The notes: generated by a model not told the origin, from the letters alone. Positions 25,884 through 35,487 are shown, numbered from the stretch's first letter. The stretch: 64,000 nt of DNA from an uncultured Lachnospiraceae bacterium (GCA_900546325.1 URCR01000011.1:1-64000), one strand, 5' to 3'. Made by a program: numbers and translations.

Positions 25884-27539
25884 CTATTGCTGCAAAGCAA
25901 TTACGAAATTCGGAATTAACTGTTTCTTTCTGGAAACAACTCCCTTTAAAATAATGTCTTCCGTATCTTCTCTCAAATCAAACGCATCAAATACCTGCTC
26001 TCTCGCACCTGCACCATCGCATAAAAGTTCTGTGGACTCTTCGATGATATTCGTCAGCATAAAGAAAATGCGGTCAAGTCCCTGACTGTACATGGCTTCT
26101 TTCAGATACGGAATAAGTTTCTCTTTGATGTCCTGAAGCTCGTCTTTGTTCATCGAGTTGATCTGCCCGACACCGAACTCCACATCCCCGATATGAAACA
26201 TCTTAAAGTCCTGAAAACAGATTTCCTCCGCTGTCTTATTCTTCAGATTGCTTCCTGCATTGAACATCTCTCTTGCAAGACTCTCGATATCAATATCGGC
26301 AATCTCTGCAAGCGATTCTGCCACTCTTCTATCCACGTCAGTGCATGTCGGAGAGCGGAACATCAGCGTATCGGAAATAATTGCAGAACAAAGAAGTGAT
26401 GCGATCGTCCGGTCGATCACGACTCCCTGCTCCTCGTACATCTGATAGATGATCGTCGCGGTACATCCCACCGGCTGATTTCTGAAATATACCGGCCCGA
26501 TCGTCTCGATACTTCCAAGTCTGTGATGATCGATGATCTCCTGAATATCTGCCTCTTCGATTCCGTCGACTGCCTGCGACTTCTCATTATGATCTACCAG
26601 GATCAGCTGTTTCTTTCTCGCATCGATCAGAAGTCTTCGTGAGATCAGCCCGACAAATCTTCCCTTCCTGTCTACGACCGGGAAGTCACGGAACCGCTTC
26701 TTTGTCATCACATCTTTGATATCTTCCACATAATCACTCATCTTGAATGTCGTCAGATTTTCCTTACTCATAAAATGCTTGACCGGAATACTCTGATTGA
26801 TCAGTCTGGCTACGGTAAACGTATCATGCGGCGTGCTGATCACAACACACTGTCTCTCCTGGGCAATCTTTTTGATCGTCTTTGAGACTTCCGAGCCCTG
26901 GCAGACAACGATACAGCTTGCATCCATCTCAAGGGCACAAAGCTGTGACTCATAACGGTTCCCCAGAACAACAAGATCATCTTTCTCAATAAAGTTCTCC
27001 AGAAGTTCCGGGCTGGATGCCGCGATCACAACCTTTCCTTTCACAAAATATCCATGCTCATTCCCTGTCACGATCGTACCGTCTAAAGTCTGTACGATAT
27101 TGCGGTACTGCGTACGCGCCTTCGCAAGAATATGGCTGTCATACACGTCCATATAGGAAGTCGCGATATCCCCGATTGTAATCAGACCTTCTAACATGCT
27201 GTCCTTTGTGATCGGCATCGTCTTCGTATTCGATTCCTTCATCTGGCGCCATGCTTCCTTGATCGACACATGGCCTTCGATCCCTGCCACCCGGCTGATA
27301 TCGAGATCCTTGACCTGGATCTGCACATTTGACAAAAGTCCAGGTTCTTCCACTCCGAATCTGTCTAAAATATACTGTGTCTCTTCATTGACCTGTCCGG
27401 CTCTTTTGGCAACATATTCCTGTCCGGTTACTTTCCTCTTCAAATTCGCATAGGCAAGTGCAGAACAGATGGAATCCGTATCTGGATTCTTATGTCCTAC
27501 AATGTATACTTTTCTGTTCTTTTTCTTTTCTGATGTCAT
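25884..27539 (-). CDS. ppaC: Manganese-dependent inorganic pyrophosphatase with CBS and DRTGG domains
   Basis: A 551-residue family II pyrophosphatase hydrolysing PPi in the cytoplasm. The DHH domain begins with VYIVGHKNPDTDSICSA. A regulatory insert of roughly 230 residues follows, with two CBS motifs (MPITKDSMLEGLITIGDI; FPVVDRKGRFVGLI) around a DRTGG-like segment. The DHH domain resumes at LVDHNEKSQAV and IIDHHRLG, and the DHHA2 domain closes the protein. CBS-pyrophosphatases of this design are controlled by adenine nucleotides, including diadenosine polyphosphates. The ATG at 27539 follows GAGGGATTGGACT; the longer frame has no good start. Confidence 0.93.
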   Translation of the reverse strand: MTSEKKKNRKVYIVGHKNPDTDSICSALAYANLKRKVTGQEYVAKRAGQVNEETQYILDRFGVEEPGLLSNVQIQVKDLDISRVAGIEGHVSIKEAWRQMKESNTKTMPITKDSMLEGLITIGDIATSYMDVYDSHILAKARTQYRNIVQTLDGTIVTGNEHGYFVKGKVVIAASSPELLENFIEKDDLVVLGNRYESQLCALEMDASCIVVCQGSEVSKTIKKIAQERQCVVISTPHDTFTVARLINQSIPVKHFMSKENLTTFKMSDYVEDIKDVMTKKRFRDFPVVDRKGRFVGLISRRLLIDARKKQLILVDHNEKSQAVDGIEEADIQEIIDHHRLGSIETIGPVYFRNQPVGCTATIIYQMYEEQGVVIDRTIASLLCSAIISDTLMFRSPTCTDVDRRVAESLAEIADIDIESLAREMFNAGSNLKNKTAEEICFQDFKMFHIGDVEFGVGQINSMNKDELQDIKEKLIPYLKEAMYSQGLDRIFFMLTNIIEESTELLCDGAGAREQVFDAFDLREDTEDIILKGVVSRKKQLIPNFVIALQQ

Positions 27540-27693
27540 AGTCCAATCCCTCATTAACAATTCATTTATATTATATAGTAAGCCATTTTTTCCTCTGTTC
27601 GTCAACCTTATTTTTCCATGGAATTGTTTTTTTTGCATACATCCCGTTATTTTTTTGCCAAAATTTTTCTTTCTGTTTTTTCAAAAGAATCTA

Positions 27694-27702
27694 TGCTATA
27701 AT
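27694..27702 (+). promoter_or_regulatory. Extended -10 promoter of the S1-domain gene
   Basis: TGC followed by a perfect TATAAT (27697-27702) forms an extended -10. The -35 region is only T-rich. It lies 32 bases before the ATG. Confidence 0.55.
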
Positions 27703-27734
27703 AGAAGAAAATTATGAAAATTGAGGTGTAGAGC

Positions 27735-28403
27735 ATGAGTGAAGAACAATTTACAACAGAAACTATGGCTGACTATGAAGCACAATTTGACACTGCAGAT
27801 CCATGGCACATCGTTTCCGAATATATGGAACAGCAGACCGATCTTCCAGTCAAAATCGAAGGAATCGTAAATGGAGGAGCCATCGCCTATATCGAAGGGA
27901 TCCGCGGATTTATCCCTGCCTCCAAGCTTTCTCTTTCCTATATCGAAGACCTCGAAACTTATCTTCTTAAGGAGATCAAAGTCCGTGTCATTGACGTAGA
28001 TCCGGCCGAGAACCGCCTCGTCCTCTCTGCCCGGGAGATTTTAAAAGAAGAGCAGGCAGCAGAACGTGCAAAAAAAGTGCAGGAGATTCCTGTCGGAAGC
28101 ATCCTCACCGGAACGGTTGACTCTCTCCAGCCTTACGGTGCATTTATTCTTCTGGAAAACGGACTGTCCGGTCTGGTACATGTGTCACAGATTTGTGAAA
28201 AAAGAATCAAATCGCCGGCAGATGTTCTCAAAGCAGGAGAACAAGTTCAGGTGAAAGTGATCGGAATCAAAGATGGCAAGATCAGCCTCAGCATGAAGGC
28301 GTTGTCAGAAGAACCAGAAGCCGAAGAAGAAACCGTAGAGATTCCGGCATCAGAAGAAATCGGAACAAGCCTGGGCGATTTATTTAAAAATATCCGGTTA
28401 TAA
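27735..28403 (+). CDS. S1 RNA-binding domain protein
   Basis: A 222-residue protein with two S1 (OB-fold) repeats at about residues 38-90 (VKIEGIVNGGAIAYIEGIRGFIPASKLS) and 118-190 (GSILTGTVDSLQPYGAFILLENGLSGLVHVSQI). The second repeat is the canonical S1 type. A Glu-rich linker and the motif SLGDLFKNIRL end the protein. Such two-repeat S1 proteins resemble parts of ribosomal protein S1 and probably bind mRNA or the ribosome; the exact role is unknown. It is a single-gene unit with its own promoter and terminator. Confidence 0.85.
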   Translation: MSEEQFTTETMADYEAQFDTADPWHIVSEYMEQQTDLPVKIEGIVNGGAIAYIEGIRGFIPASKLSLSYIEDLETYLLKEIKVRVIDVDPAENRLVLSAREILKEEQAAERAKKVQEIPVGSILTGTVDSLQPYGAFILLENGLSGLVHVSQICEKRIKSPADVLKAGEQVQVKVIGIKDGKISLSMKALSEEPEAEEETVEIPASEEIGTSLGDLFKNIRL

Positions 28404-28417
28404 TTTATTTCTTATGC

Positions 28418-28488
28418 AAAAAAGTGCTGACAGAACAGATACCTCTGTTTTTATGAAACAGATCTCTGTCCTGTCAGCATTTTCTTTT
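28418..28488 (+). terminator. Terminator of the S1-domain gene
   Basis: TGCTGACAG (28425-28433) pairs with CTGTCAGCA (28471-28479), with a further partial inner stem (AACAGA/TCTGTC region), followed by TTTTCTTTTT. It also separates the gene from the convergent natB. Confidence 0.8.
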
Positions 28489-28521
28489 TATCTGCTTTTG
28501 GTGCCGCAGTCTACACTTACA

Positions 28522-29730
28522 CTATGATGCCATGACTTTCTCGCTCTCAAATGCCTTAACAATCACACCGGTCAGCATTGCTCCAATTCCAAATGTCATT
28601 AACAGCGTGATCACATAATGAAGCATCGTCACTTCCTGCGTCAAAATCTCTTTTAATACGACCGAACTGTTATAAACCGGAATCCAGTAAGAACTTTCCG
28701 GTGTATTTCCAAATGAAAACATCGTTGATAGTCCGATGACCAGAATCAGCATGTACATCGGCATAATATAACTGCTTGCCTCTTTCACTGATTTTGCAAA
28801 GACAGATACCAGGGCAATTAATGTAGAATATAAGAAAGACAGTGCGATCAGCAGTGCCCCAAGCATGATGATCTGTTTCACATCCATACTGATCTTAAAT
28901 CCCTCTCCCATATTTCCTCCCATCGTCTTTGCCATCAACGGCATACATCCGACCATGGCTGCGACATAGATAATGGAAGAGATTCCGGTCAGAGCCATCA
29001 GCGCAAATACTTTTCCGAGAACGATCGAGCTTCTCTTTACCGGTGTCACAAGAAGACTTGCCATGGTTCCGCGCTCTTTTTCTCCCGTGATCATATCGAC
29101 ACCGAGTCCCATTGCACCTGCAAACAGCAGGATGGTAATAAAATACGGAAGCATCATGCCGAGTACCTTTCCATTTAATTTGTCCTCATCTTTGATCTGG
29201 ATCGCTTCACTTTCTCTTTCTACTTTAAAAACCTCAATCTGCTCCAGATTTCCGACTCTCTGCCCAAGCAGTGTCTGCCTATACGTCTCCAGCACTGTTC
29301 CTCCGATCGTATCAAATGCTTCCTGGGAATAATCTTCGCCCGGATTGTAATACGGAAGAATCTCCGGTATCTCATCTCCGTCCCGGTACTCTGCAATCTT
29401 CTGATCCATATTTTCCGGGAAAGCAAGAAGTAAGTCTGCATCTCCTTTCAGAATCATCTCTTTTACCTTCTCTGTCTCCCCTTCTTTGACAGGCTTCGCC
29501 TTGATCTCTGCCGCCGCGCGAAACTGTGCAAAACTTTCCGGCTCATTTTCTACATAGACAACCGGCGTATGTCCTTCTATATTCGACAGCATCCGCTTCT
29601 GAAATACTCCTGTAACCATCAAAATTCCGATCATAATTGCCACCGGCAGGATAAATACCGAGAACACCATCTTCTTGTCCCGGAAGATACGCGCCATTTC
29701 TTTTTGAAAAATCTGTTTGATACCACTCAT
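28522..29730 (-). CDS. natB: ABC-2 type exporter permease, NatB-like
   Basis: A 402-residue membrane protein. One N-terminal helix (VFSVFILPVAIMIGILMVTGVF) is followed by a large extracellular domain (about residues 45-200), then five or six helices from MMLPYFITILLFAGAM to the end. GEKERGTMASLLVTPVKR between helices is typical of NatB-type sodium efflux permeases. It lies three bases after the ATPase gene. The substrate (Na+ or another compound) is inferred from the family and not visible in sequence. Confidence 0.85.
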   Translation of the reverse strand: MSGIKQIFQKEMARIFRDKKMVFSVFILPVAIMIGILMVTGVFQKRMLSNIEGHTPVVYVENEPESFAQFRAAAEIKAKPVKEGETEKVKEMILKGDADLLLAFPENMDQKIAEYRDGDEIPEILPYYNPGEDYSQEAFDTIGGTVLETYRQTLLGQRVGNLEQIEVFKVERESEAIQIKDEDKLNGKVLGMMLPYFITILLFAGAMGLGVDMITGEKERGTMASLLVTPVKRSSIVLGKVFALMALTGISSIIYVAAMVGCMPLMAKTMGGNMGEGFKISMDVKQIIMLGALLIALSFLYSTLIALVSVFAKSVKEASSYIMPMYMLILVIGLSTMFSFGNTPESSYWIPVYNSSVVLKEILTQEVTMLHYVITLLMTFGIGAMLTGVIVKAFESEKVMAS

Positions 29731-29733
29731 CTT

Positions 29734-30501
29734 CTATTCCCTCCTCAACTTATAAAACTCAAAAAATGCATCTTCCAGATCCTGTGCATTTGTCTGCTGA
29801 AGAAGTTCTTCCAGTGTTCCTTCTGCAACCTTTGTTCCATCGATAATAATTCCTATGCGGTCACAGAGTTTCTCCGCTTCCGACATAATATGCGTCGACA
29901 CGATCACAAGCTTTCCGTCTTCCCTAAGCTTTCTCAGATAATCTGTGACATTTCTCGCTGTGATTATGTCCAGACCGTTGGTAGGCTCATCAAAAATCAC
30001 AACTTCCGGATCGTGCACGAGACTGACTGCGATCGCCGCCTTCTGCTTCATACCGGTCGAAAGTTCTTTGATCTGTTTATGTGCAAAATCTTTGATTTCA
30101 AAATAATCAAACAGCTCTTCTTTTCTTTTTTTCAGTTCTTTCTCCGGAACATTGTGAAGTCTTCCGAAAAAGTCAAACAGATAATCCGTTGTAAACTGCG
30201 GATCGAGCTTGATATCACTCGTAAGAAATCCGATTCTCTTGCGAACTTCCTCCGGTTCTGTCTGCACTTCATGCCCTGCCACATAAATCTCACCTTTCGT
30301 CGGCTTGATGATCGTCGCAACACAGCGAAGTGTCGTCGTCTTTCCTGCTCCGTTTGGCCCGAGCAGTCCGTAGATTTCTCCCTTCCTTGCCCGCAGGCTC
30401 ACATCATCGACCGCAACTTTTCGATTGCTCTTTGTCTTTGATTCTTTCATCTGCTTTTTGTTCAGCTTATAGATCTTCGTAAGATTCTTAATCTCTATCA
30501 T
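29734..30501 (-). CDS. natA: ABC exporter ATPase, NatA-like
   Basis: A 255-residue ABC ATPase. The Walker A site is LLGPNGAGKTTTLRC (about residue 45), the signature KELSTGMKQKAAIA, the Walker B site VVIFDEPTNGLD and the switch STHIMSEAEKLCDRI. It is paired with the NatB-type permease. Transcription should start at the palindrome-bearing promoter just upstream, so the exporter is probably under repressor control. Confidence 0.93.
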   Translation of the reverse strand: MIEIKNLTKIYKLNKKQMKESKTKSNRKVAVDDVSLRARKGEIYGLLGPNGAGKTTTLRCVATIIKPTKGEIYVAGHEVQTEPEEVRKRIGFLTSDIKLDPQFTTDYLFDFFGRLHNVPEKELKKRKEELFDYFEIKDFAHKQIKELSTGMKQKAAIAVSLVHDPEVVIFDEPTNGLDIITARNVTDYLRKLREDGKLVIVSTHIMSEAEKLCDRIGIIIDGTKVAEGTLEELLQQTNAQDLEDAFFEFYKLRRE

Positions 30502-30542
30502 CTCTCACCCTCCATATCTCATCTTCATTCATCGGCACTTAT

Positions 30543-30564
30543 TTGTACTAATATATTAGTACAA
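30543..30564. promoter_or_regulatory. Perfect 22-bp palindrome, operator of natAB
   Basis: The half-site TTGTACTAATA is followed immediately by its exact inverse, giving a 22-bp perfect palindrome. It starts within the -10 element and covers the transcription start region of natAB, where a bound protein would block RNA polymerase. The TGTACTA...TAGTACA pattern resembles operators of GntR (YtrA-type) repressors that control ABC exporters. No such regulator is encoded nearby. Confidence 0.75.
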
Positions 30565-30589
30565 TACTATATGGAGGGTGCTTTGTCAA
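30561..30589 (-). promoter_or_regulatory. Promoter of natAB
   Basis: On the minus strand a perfect -35 TTGACA, a 17-base spacer and the -10 TATTGT run directly into the palindrome. Confidence 0.7.
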
Positions 30590-30602
30590 TTCCTTTTTCT
30601 TC

Positions 30603-33600
30603 CTACCTCTTTCGATACCGCTTTCTGCAATAAATCAGCCCGATCAACATGGAAGCTCCGATCACTGCTGCAATGAGTTTTTCGACCGCCGCCGTATCCC
30701 CGGTCTTTGGAGTATCTTTCTTCGCCGTACTGTCCTTTGGCAACTGCTCTTTTTCTGTCTTCTGATTATAAAATGTAATCTTTTGTACTTCTTTTCGCGG
30801 TTCCACACGAAACTTCATTTTTTCTGCCTTCTGATATCCGGATGGCGCCTCGACTTCCGCCAGCACATATTCTCCTTCCGGCAGTTTTTTAATCTGCTTT
30901 GGTTCTTTTTCTGTTTTCCATTTTTCGACAATCACATTTCCCTGTGCATCCTCGATCTGAAGAACAGCACCCTCTACCGGTTTTTTCGTGTCAGCATCCA
31001 GTTTTTCCACTTCTATACTGGTATGATCATTCTCCAGTTTTATGCTGAGTTTTTCCTTCCCGTCACTGTATCCCGCTTCATCCACTGTAAATTCTGTTAT
31101 CTGCTCTGACAGAAGATACCCCGGAAGTGTCTCTGTCTCCTGAATGCAGTATGTGCCGGGCTTCAGATATTCCAAAAGGATCCTTCCGTCCTTATCTGTC
31201 ACACAGGTCTGCTTTTCAAACTCCGGCAGCTTCTCATCTTCCTTCCTCCAGACTGCAAAAACGACTCCCTCAAGTGGCTTTCCGCTCTTTTTGTCCGTCT
31301 TGACAATCTCCGTCGTCACTGGCATATTTGTAACCGTCAGTTCCTCTGTCACGATTTCTGTAACCTGATCTTTGTATTTCAATTCAACTTCATAAGTTTT
31401 TTCCCGGCGGACATACCCTTCCGGCTGTTTCTTCTCCTTCACGATATATTTTCCAAGATACAGGTTTTCTGAACATCCTCCTTTTTCCGAAACTTCCACC
31501 GTATCTACCAGTTCTCCTTTTTCTGCATGTACTGTCCGGTCTGCTGTCACAATCTCTTCCGCCGCAAAGATTTCAAAAACAGCTCCTGCAAGAGGCTCCT
31601 CCGTCTTTTGATCTGTCTTCTGAATCACAATCTTTCCTTTTGCACTTCTGTCACTGTAACGAATCACCTGCGCCTCCGCCCACGATGCTCCGTCTTTCAC
31701 TTCAAACGGAAGTAATTCCCCCTTCAAATATCCCACCGGAGCCTTTACTTCTTCCAGATAATACTGTCCCTTTTTTAATTTCTGCGGAAAAGTAAATTGT
31801 CCGTTCTTATCTGTCTTGAAGATAGACGTCTTCACATGCTCCGGGTAATGCAGCTCCATCTCAACCGGTTTTTTTCTGCTGTCAAGCAGCCTGAATTCCA
31901 CTCCCGCCGCCCGGATCTGCTTTCCGGTCTCCTGATCAATTTTCATAACAGTGATCGGCGATGTGATCAGTTTATCTTCTTTGTAAATTCCCCGCAGCAC
32001 TACCTTCTCCTCCTTGATCGTAATTTCAAATGGTTCGACCGGACGGTACCCTTCTGGTGTCTTTGTCTCTTTCACAACATACGTCCCGAAGATCAGCCTT
32101 CCTCTTGGATACTCTTTGGATGCCGTCGTCGCAAACCCATGCGCATCTGTCACCAGCTTTACGACTTCTTTTCCGCCTGCTTTTTCATAGACGGTAAATT
32201 CCGCGCCTGCAAGTCCCTGAAGCGTATCTTCATCCTCATCTTCATTTTCTGCTAATTTAATGATCTCAAAATCACCGCGGATGATTTCCTCCTTCGAAGA
32301 AACATCTTTGTAGAAAAGTTCTGCTGTCTCTTCTCCTGGAATCAACTCGACCTGATAGGTCGTCGGATCGATATTGTATCCCTCCGGCGCCTTCGTCTCC
32401 TTCACCTGATACCTCCCGGTTAAAAGCGGTTTGCTCTCTGCCTTTCCCTCATCATCCGTGACAAGCGTCTGAAGAACTGTACCGTCTTTTGTGCTCACCG
32501 TATATTCCGCACCTTTTAAGGATGCATATGGGGGATTCTTCTCCTGCTCCGCTTCCTTGTCTGCTTTCTGAAGACGGATGATCCCCTTCTGAGGCTTCTC
32601 CTCGGATACAACGACAACCTCCACTTCCTGCAGCTGCGCACTTTGGTCAACTGCGACTGTATAACCAAATGGCGCCTTTACTTCCCGTACCGTATAAGTG
32701 CCATATGGGAGCAGCCTTGAGATTGCCTCTCCATTTTTATCTGTCGTAAGCGTATCCTGCTTCTTCCCGTTCCCGTCGAAGATTTCGTAGACCGCCCCCT
32801 CAAAGGATCCCTCTCCCTGAGGCTTTCCCTGCTGTGTCTCTGAGTCAATTTTCTTTAATTTGATTTTCCCGGTGGGAACCCACTGCACATTGAGATGAAC
32901 CGGTGCTGTCGGTGTCACCGCATAGCTTCCCACGCCCATGACCTGGGTATCCTCCCCGGTTCCGATGATCAATGAACGCCATTCATTTGTGATACTTCCA
33001 TAAATTTCGCCGCTCTGGTATGCTTCTTTCATATCCATCGGTGCTTTTAAATAGAACTGTTCTCCTCCGGAGATATGACCGGTTCCGGTTTCCTCTGTTC
33101 CTCTGCTTTCATTTACGAGCACTATTTTTTCCGGCAGAGGAAGTGCAATCTCATTTTCCGGATCTCCTGACAGAAGCAGACTTTCTGTACGCTGTCCTTC
33201 TCCGTCGATGTACGCCGTCACATCAGAATCTGAAAAAGACAATGCCGCCTCAGGAACTTTCAACCCCTTGATGTGCTCTAATTTCCATTGGAAATCCTTC
33301 TTTAAATCTTCATAAAATGCCTCGTTTTCCAGACCGGTCCCGTGGAATGCAGCATCAAAATCATAGTCTGCAAAAATCCATGACAAGAACATATGGCAAT
33401 ACGCATAGCGTTCATCCCATGGCACAACTCCAGATATTTCCGGATCCGGTATCTGCCAGAATCCTTCTCCTACAACCGCTTCCCCCGGCTGTCCGGTGGA
33501 AAAATAGATTGCCTTTGCAAGCACTTCATTGTTTTGCAGAACTTCCCCCGCATAATTTCCATCTGCCGGGGTATCCTTTGCCGGCTGCAGACAATATCCT

Positions 33601-33773
33601 ATATTTCCATTGATATAAAATAAGTTCGTGGAATACTGATGGTAATAAATTTCTCTTCCTGTTTCAATCGTCACCTGCTCTGTCTGTGCTTCTGCCTGCT
33701 TCGGGAAGAACAGCGCAGTACAAAAAAGCATTGCCGCAATACATAGCAACACAATCCGTCTTCTTTTTCTCAT
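30603..33773 (-). CDS. Surface adhesin with thioester domain and seven SpaA/Cna-B repeats
   Basis: A 1056-residue secreted protein. Its signal peptide runs from MRKRRRIVLLCIAAM to about residue 30. An N-terminal thioester domain follows, with the reactive Cys61 in GYCLQPAKDTPADG and the supporting segment YCHMFLSWIF. From about residue 325 there are seven SpaA/Cna-B modules, each opening with a K-bearing strand (IKLKKID, IRLQKAD, FEIIKLA, TVMKID, IVIQKTD, TEIVKTD, IEVEKLD) and ending with an E-bearing GTYxVxE strand, the pattern that forms Lys-Asn isopeptide bonds. The end has the sorting motif TPKTGD, a membrane helix and RKRYRKR, so a sortase should link it to the wall. ATG 33773 has AGAAAGGGA. 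The ligand is unknown; no sortase is in the window. Confidence 0.88.
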   Translation of the reverse strand: MRKRRRIVLLCIAAMLFCTALFFPKQAEAQTEQVTIETGREIYYHQYSTNLFYINGNIGYCLQPAKDTPADGNYAGEVLQNNEVLAKAIYFSTGQPGEAVVGEGFWQIPDPEISGVVPWDERYAYCHMFLSWIFADYDFDAAFHGTGLENEAFYEDLKKDFQWKLEHIKGLKVPEAALSFSDSDVTAYIDGEGQRTESLLLSGDPENEIALPLPEKIVLVNESRGTEETGTGHISGGEQFYLKAPMDMKEAYQSGEIYGSITNEWRSLIIGTGEDTQVMGVGSYAVTPTAPVHLNVQWVPTGKIKLKKIDSETQQGKPQGEGSFEGAVYEIFDGNGKKQDTLTTDKNGEAISRLLPYGTYTVREVKAPFGYTVAVDQSAQLQEVEVVVVSEEKPQKGIIRLQKADKEAEQEKNPPYASLKGAEYTVSTKDGTVLQTLVTDDEGKAESKPLLTGRYQVKETKAPEGYNIDPTTYQVELIPGEETAELFYKDVSSKEEIIRGDFEIIKLAENEDEDEDTLQGLAGAEFTVYEKAGGKEVVKLVTDAHGFATTASKEYPRGRLIFGTYVVKETKTPEGYRPVEPFEITIKEEKVVLRGIYKEDKLITSPITVMKIDQETGKQIRAAGVEFRLLDSRKKPVEMELHYPEHVKTSIFKTDKNGQFTFPQKLKKGQYYLEEVKAPVGYLKGELLPFEVKDGASWAEAQVIRYSDRSAKGKIVIQKTDQKTEEPLAGAVFEIFAAEEIVTADRTVHAEKGELVDTVEVSEKGGCSENLYLGKYIVKEKKQPEGYVRREKTYEVELKYKDQVTEIVTEELTVTNMPVTTEIVKTDKKSGKPLEGVVFAVWRKEDEKLPEFEKQTCVTDKDGRILLEYLKPGTYCIQETETLPGYLLSEQITEFTVDEAGYSDGKEKLSIKLENDHTSIEVEKLDADTKKPVEGAVLQIEDAQGNVIVEKWKTEKEPKQIKKLPEGEYVLAEVEAPSGYQKAEKMKFRVEPRKEVQKITFYNQKTEKEQLPKDSTAKKDTPKTGDTAAVEKLIAAVIGASMLIGLIYCRKRYRKR

Positions 33774-33983
33774 AAACTGTCCCTTTCTCTTTTTGATTTT
33801 ATGCAAGTAAATAAATCCATGATAGAGCGGCACAAAGCTCTCTCCATAGACCGCTTCTATCTGTTTGCGACCATCATAGGCATCACACTTCTTTCATCAT
33901 CAAATTAAAAACATCATGGAATAACCGGCAGAACTGCCTGATCCCTGTAAAAAGGAAAGATTTTTCCTTAGAATTACTCTTTC

Positions 33984-34011
33984 AGTGTAACACATCTTTT
34001 CCGAAAGTCAA
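33984..34011 (-). promoter_or_regulatory. Promoter and leader of the adhesin gene
   Basis: The -35 TTGACT (34011-34006), a 16-base spacer and the -10 TACACT (33989-33984) lie about 210 bases before the ATG. The untranslated leader (about 33774-33977) holds a small AAGGAAAGATTTTTCCTT hairpin near its start and otherwise nothing I recognise. The rest of the gap up to the phoR stop is also featureless. Confidence 0.55.
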
Positions 34012-34134
34012 TATCCTCTGCGACAAAAAACGATCCACGCCGCAGTTGTCATGTTCTTTGACCACCGCTTCGCAGACCGTTTTTTCTGTTCGCACTCTGT
34101 ATTCTCTTTTGACAGATACTTCTGATTTTCTATA

Positions 34135-35487
34135 TCATCTGTCGTTTCCGCTATCCGTTTCTCCCCTGAGCTCACTGTCAAAAATCAATTCGATCTTTGT
34201 TCCTTTGCCGAGACTGCTGCTGATCTGAATCTTCGCATTGTGGAGAAGTGCACCGTGCTTTACGATGGAAAGCCCAAGCCCGGTACCTCCGTTTTCCCGG
34301 GAGTGGCTCTTATCTACCCTGTAAAACCGCTCAAATACACGCTCCTTTTCTTCCTCCGGAATTCCGATTCCGGTGTCTTCCACAATGACCTTTGCCCCTT
34401 CCAGCGTATTTCCTGTCCACACGCTGACTTTTCCGCCCTTTTTATTATACTTTACTGCATTTTCGCAGAGATTGTAGATCATCTCATCCAAAATCTGACG
34501 GATTCCGTTGTAGGCAACATGTTCCCCTGACACTTCAAAGCGTACGTTTTTCTTCTCCGCCTGTGGAGCAAGTCTTGTACAGATCTCCCGCACAAGCAGA
34601 TAGAGATCCACCTCTTCCTTCTCCAGCTCGATACTCTTCTCATCTAACTTCGAAATCTTGATAATATCTTCCACAAGTGTGATCAGGCGACTCGCCTCAT
34701 TGTAGATCCGCTCGGAAAAAACCTTCATATCTTCCGGGCGTACCAGTCCGTTTTTCATGATCTCCGCATAGCCGGAGATCGATGTCAGCGGTGTCTTCAG
34801 TTCATGGGAGACATTTGCAGAAAATTCTTTCCGCATCTCGGCCGCCTTTTCTTTCTCCCGGTTCTGCACATCGATTCCCTGCAGAAGCGGTGTCAGTTCC
34901 TCATACACATCATTCTCAAGCGGATGTTCCAGATCCAGATGGTTGATCGGATCGATCAGACGCTTTGTCTGCCACTTGGCTAACAGATATGCTCCTGCTA
35001 CCATCAGAAGAAAGATCCCGATAATGTACGGAAGAATTTTCCGGATCGTCGGGAGAACATTGTCGATCGTCTGGGAGGCGCGCAGAATTGTCCCGTCGTT
35101 CAGCTGGAGCGCATAATAAAAAGTCTTCTCTCCGAGTGTGTCTGACGTTCTTACTGCTTCCCCTCTCCCGGTTTCCATCGCCTCTCTGATCTCTTTTCGA
35201 TTTTTATGGTTTTCTAATGTCGTGTCATCTTGCACAGAATCATAGAGCACCGTACCATCCTGTCCCACAAGCGTAAGTCTTGTACTCTTCCGCACATTAT
35301 CCATGACATTCAGATACTGTTCTCCCACAATATCGACCGCCGCCTGAATATATTCTGCTTCCTGCTTTAACTCTGCAGTTTTGTTGGCTACAGTCTGCTG
35401 ATAAACCGCCGCAACGGTCAGGATCCCCGAAATCAAAAGTGCCAGAAATGCGACAAGGCACATACTTCTTTGAATCTTACGCCTCAT
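34135..35487 (-). CDS. phoR: Phosphate sensor histidine kinase PhoR
   Basis: A 450-residue membrane kinase. Helix 1 is at about residues 9-28, an extracytoplasmic sensor covers about 30-145 (TLVGQDGTVLYDS), helix 2 is at about 148-168 and a cytoplasmic linker follows. The phosphoacceptor box is FSANVSHELKTPLTSISGYAE (His near 228). The ATPase domain has the N box IYNLCENAVKYN, DTGIGIPEEE, RFYRVDKSHSRENGGTGLGL. It overlaps phoB by 11 bases and ends the pst-pho operon. Confidence 0.93.
   Translation of the reverse strand: MRRKIQRSMCLVAFLALLISGILTVAAVYQQTVANKTAELKQEAEYIQAAVDIVGEQYLNVMDNVRKSTRLTLVGQDGTVLYDSVQDDTTLENHKNRKEIREAMETGRGEAVRTSDTLGEKTFYYALQLNDGTILRASQTIDNVLPTIRKILPYIIGIFLLMVAGAYLLAKWQTKRLIDPINHLDLEHPLENDVYEELTPLLQGIDVQNREKEKAAEMRKEFSANVSHELKTPLTSISGYAEIMKNGLVRPEDMKVFSERIYNEASRLITLVEDIIKISKLDEKSIELEKEEVDLYLLVREICTRLAPQAEKKNVRFEVSGEHVAYNGIRQILDEMIYNLCENAVKYNKKGGKVSVWTGNTLEGAKVIVEDTGIGIPEEEKERVFERFYRVDKSHSRENGGTGLGLSIVKHGALLHNAKIQISSSLGKGTKIELIFDSELRGETDSGNDR

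Noticed and set aside
24394..28403. The deacetylase, flavin reductase, pyrophosphatase and S1 genes as one functional system
   Set aside because: A terminator separates the deacetylase, the S1 gene is divergent with its own promoter, and the products have no evident common pathway.
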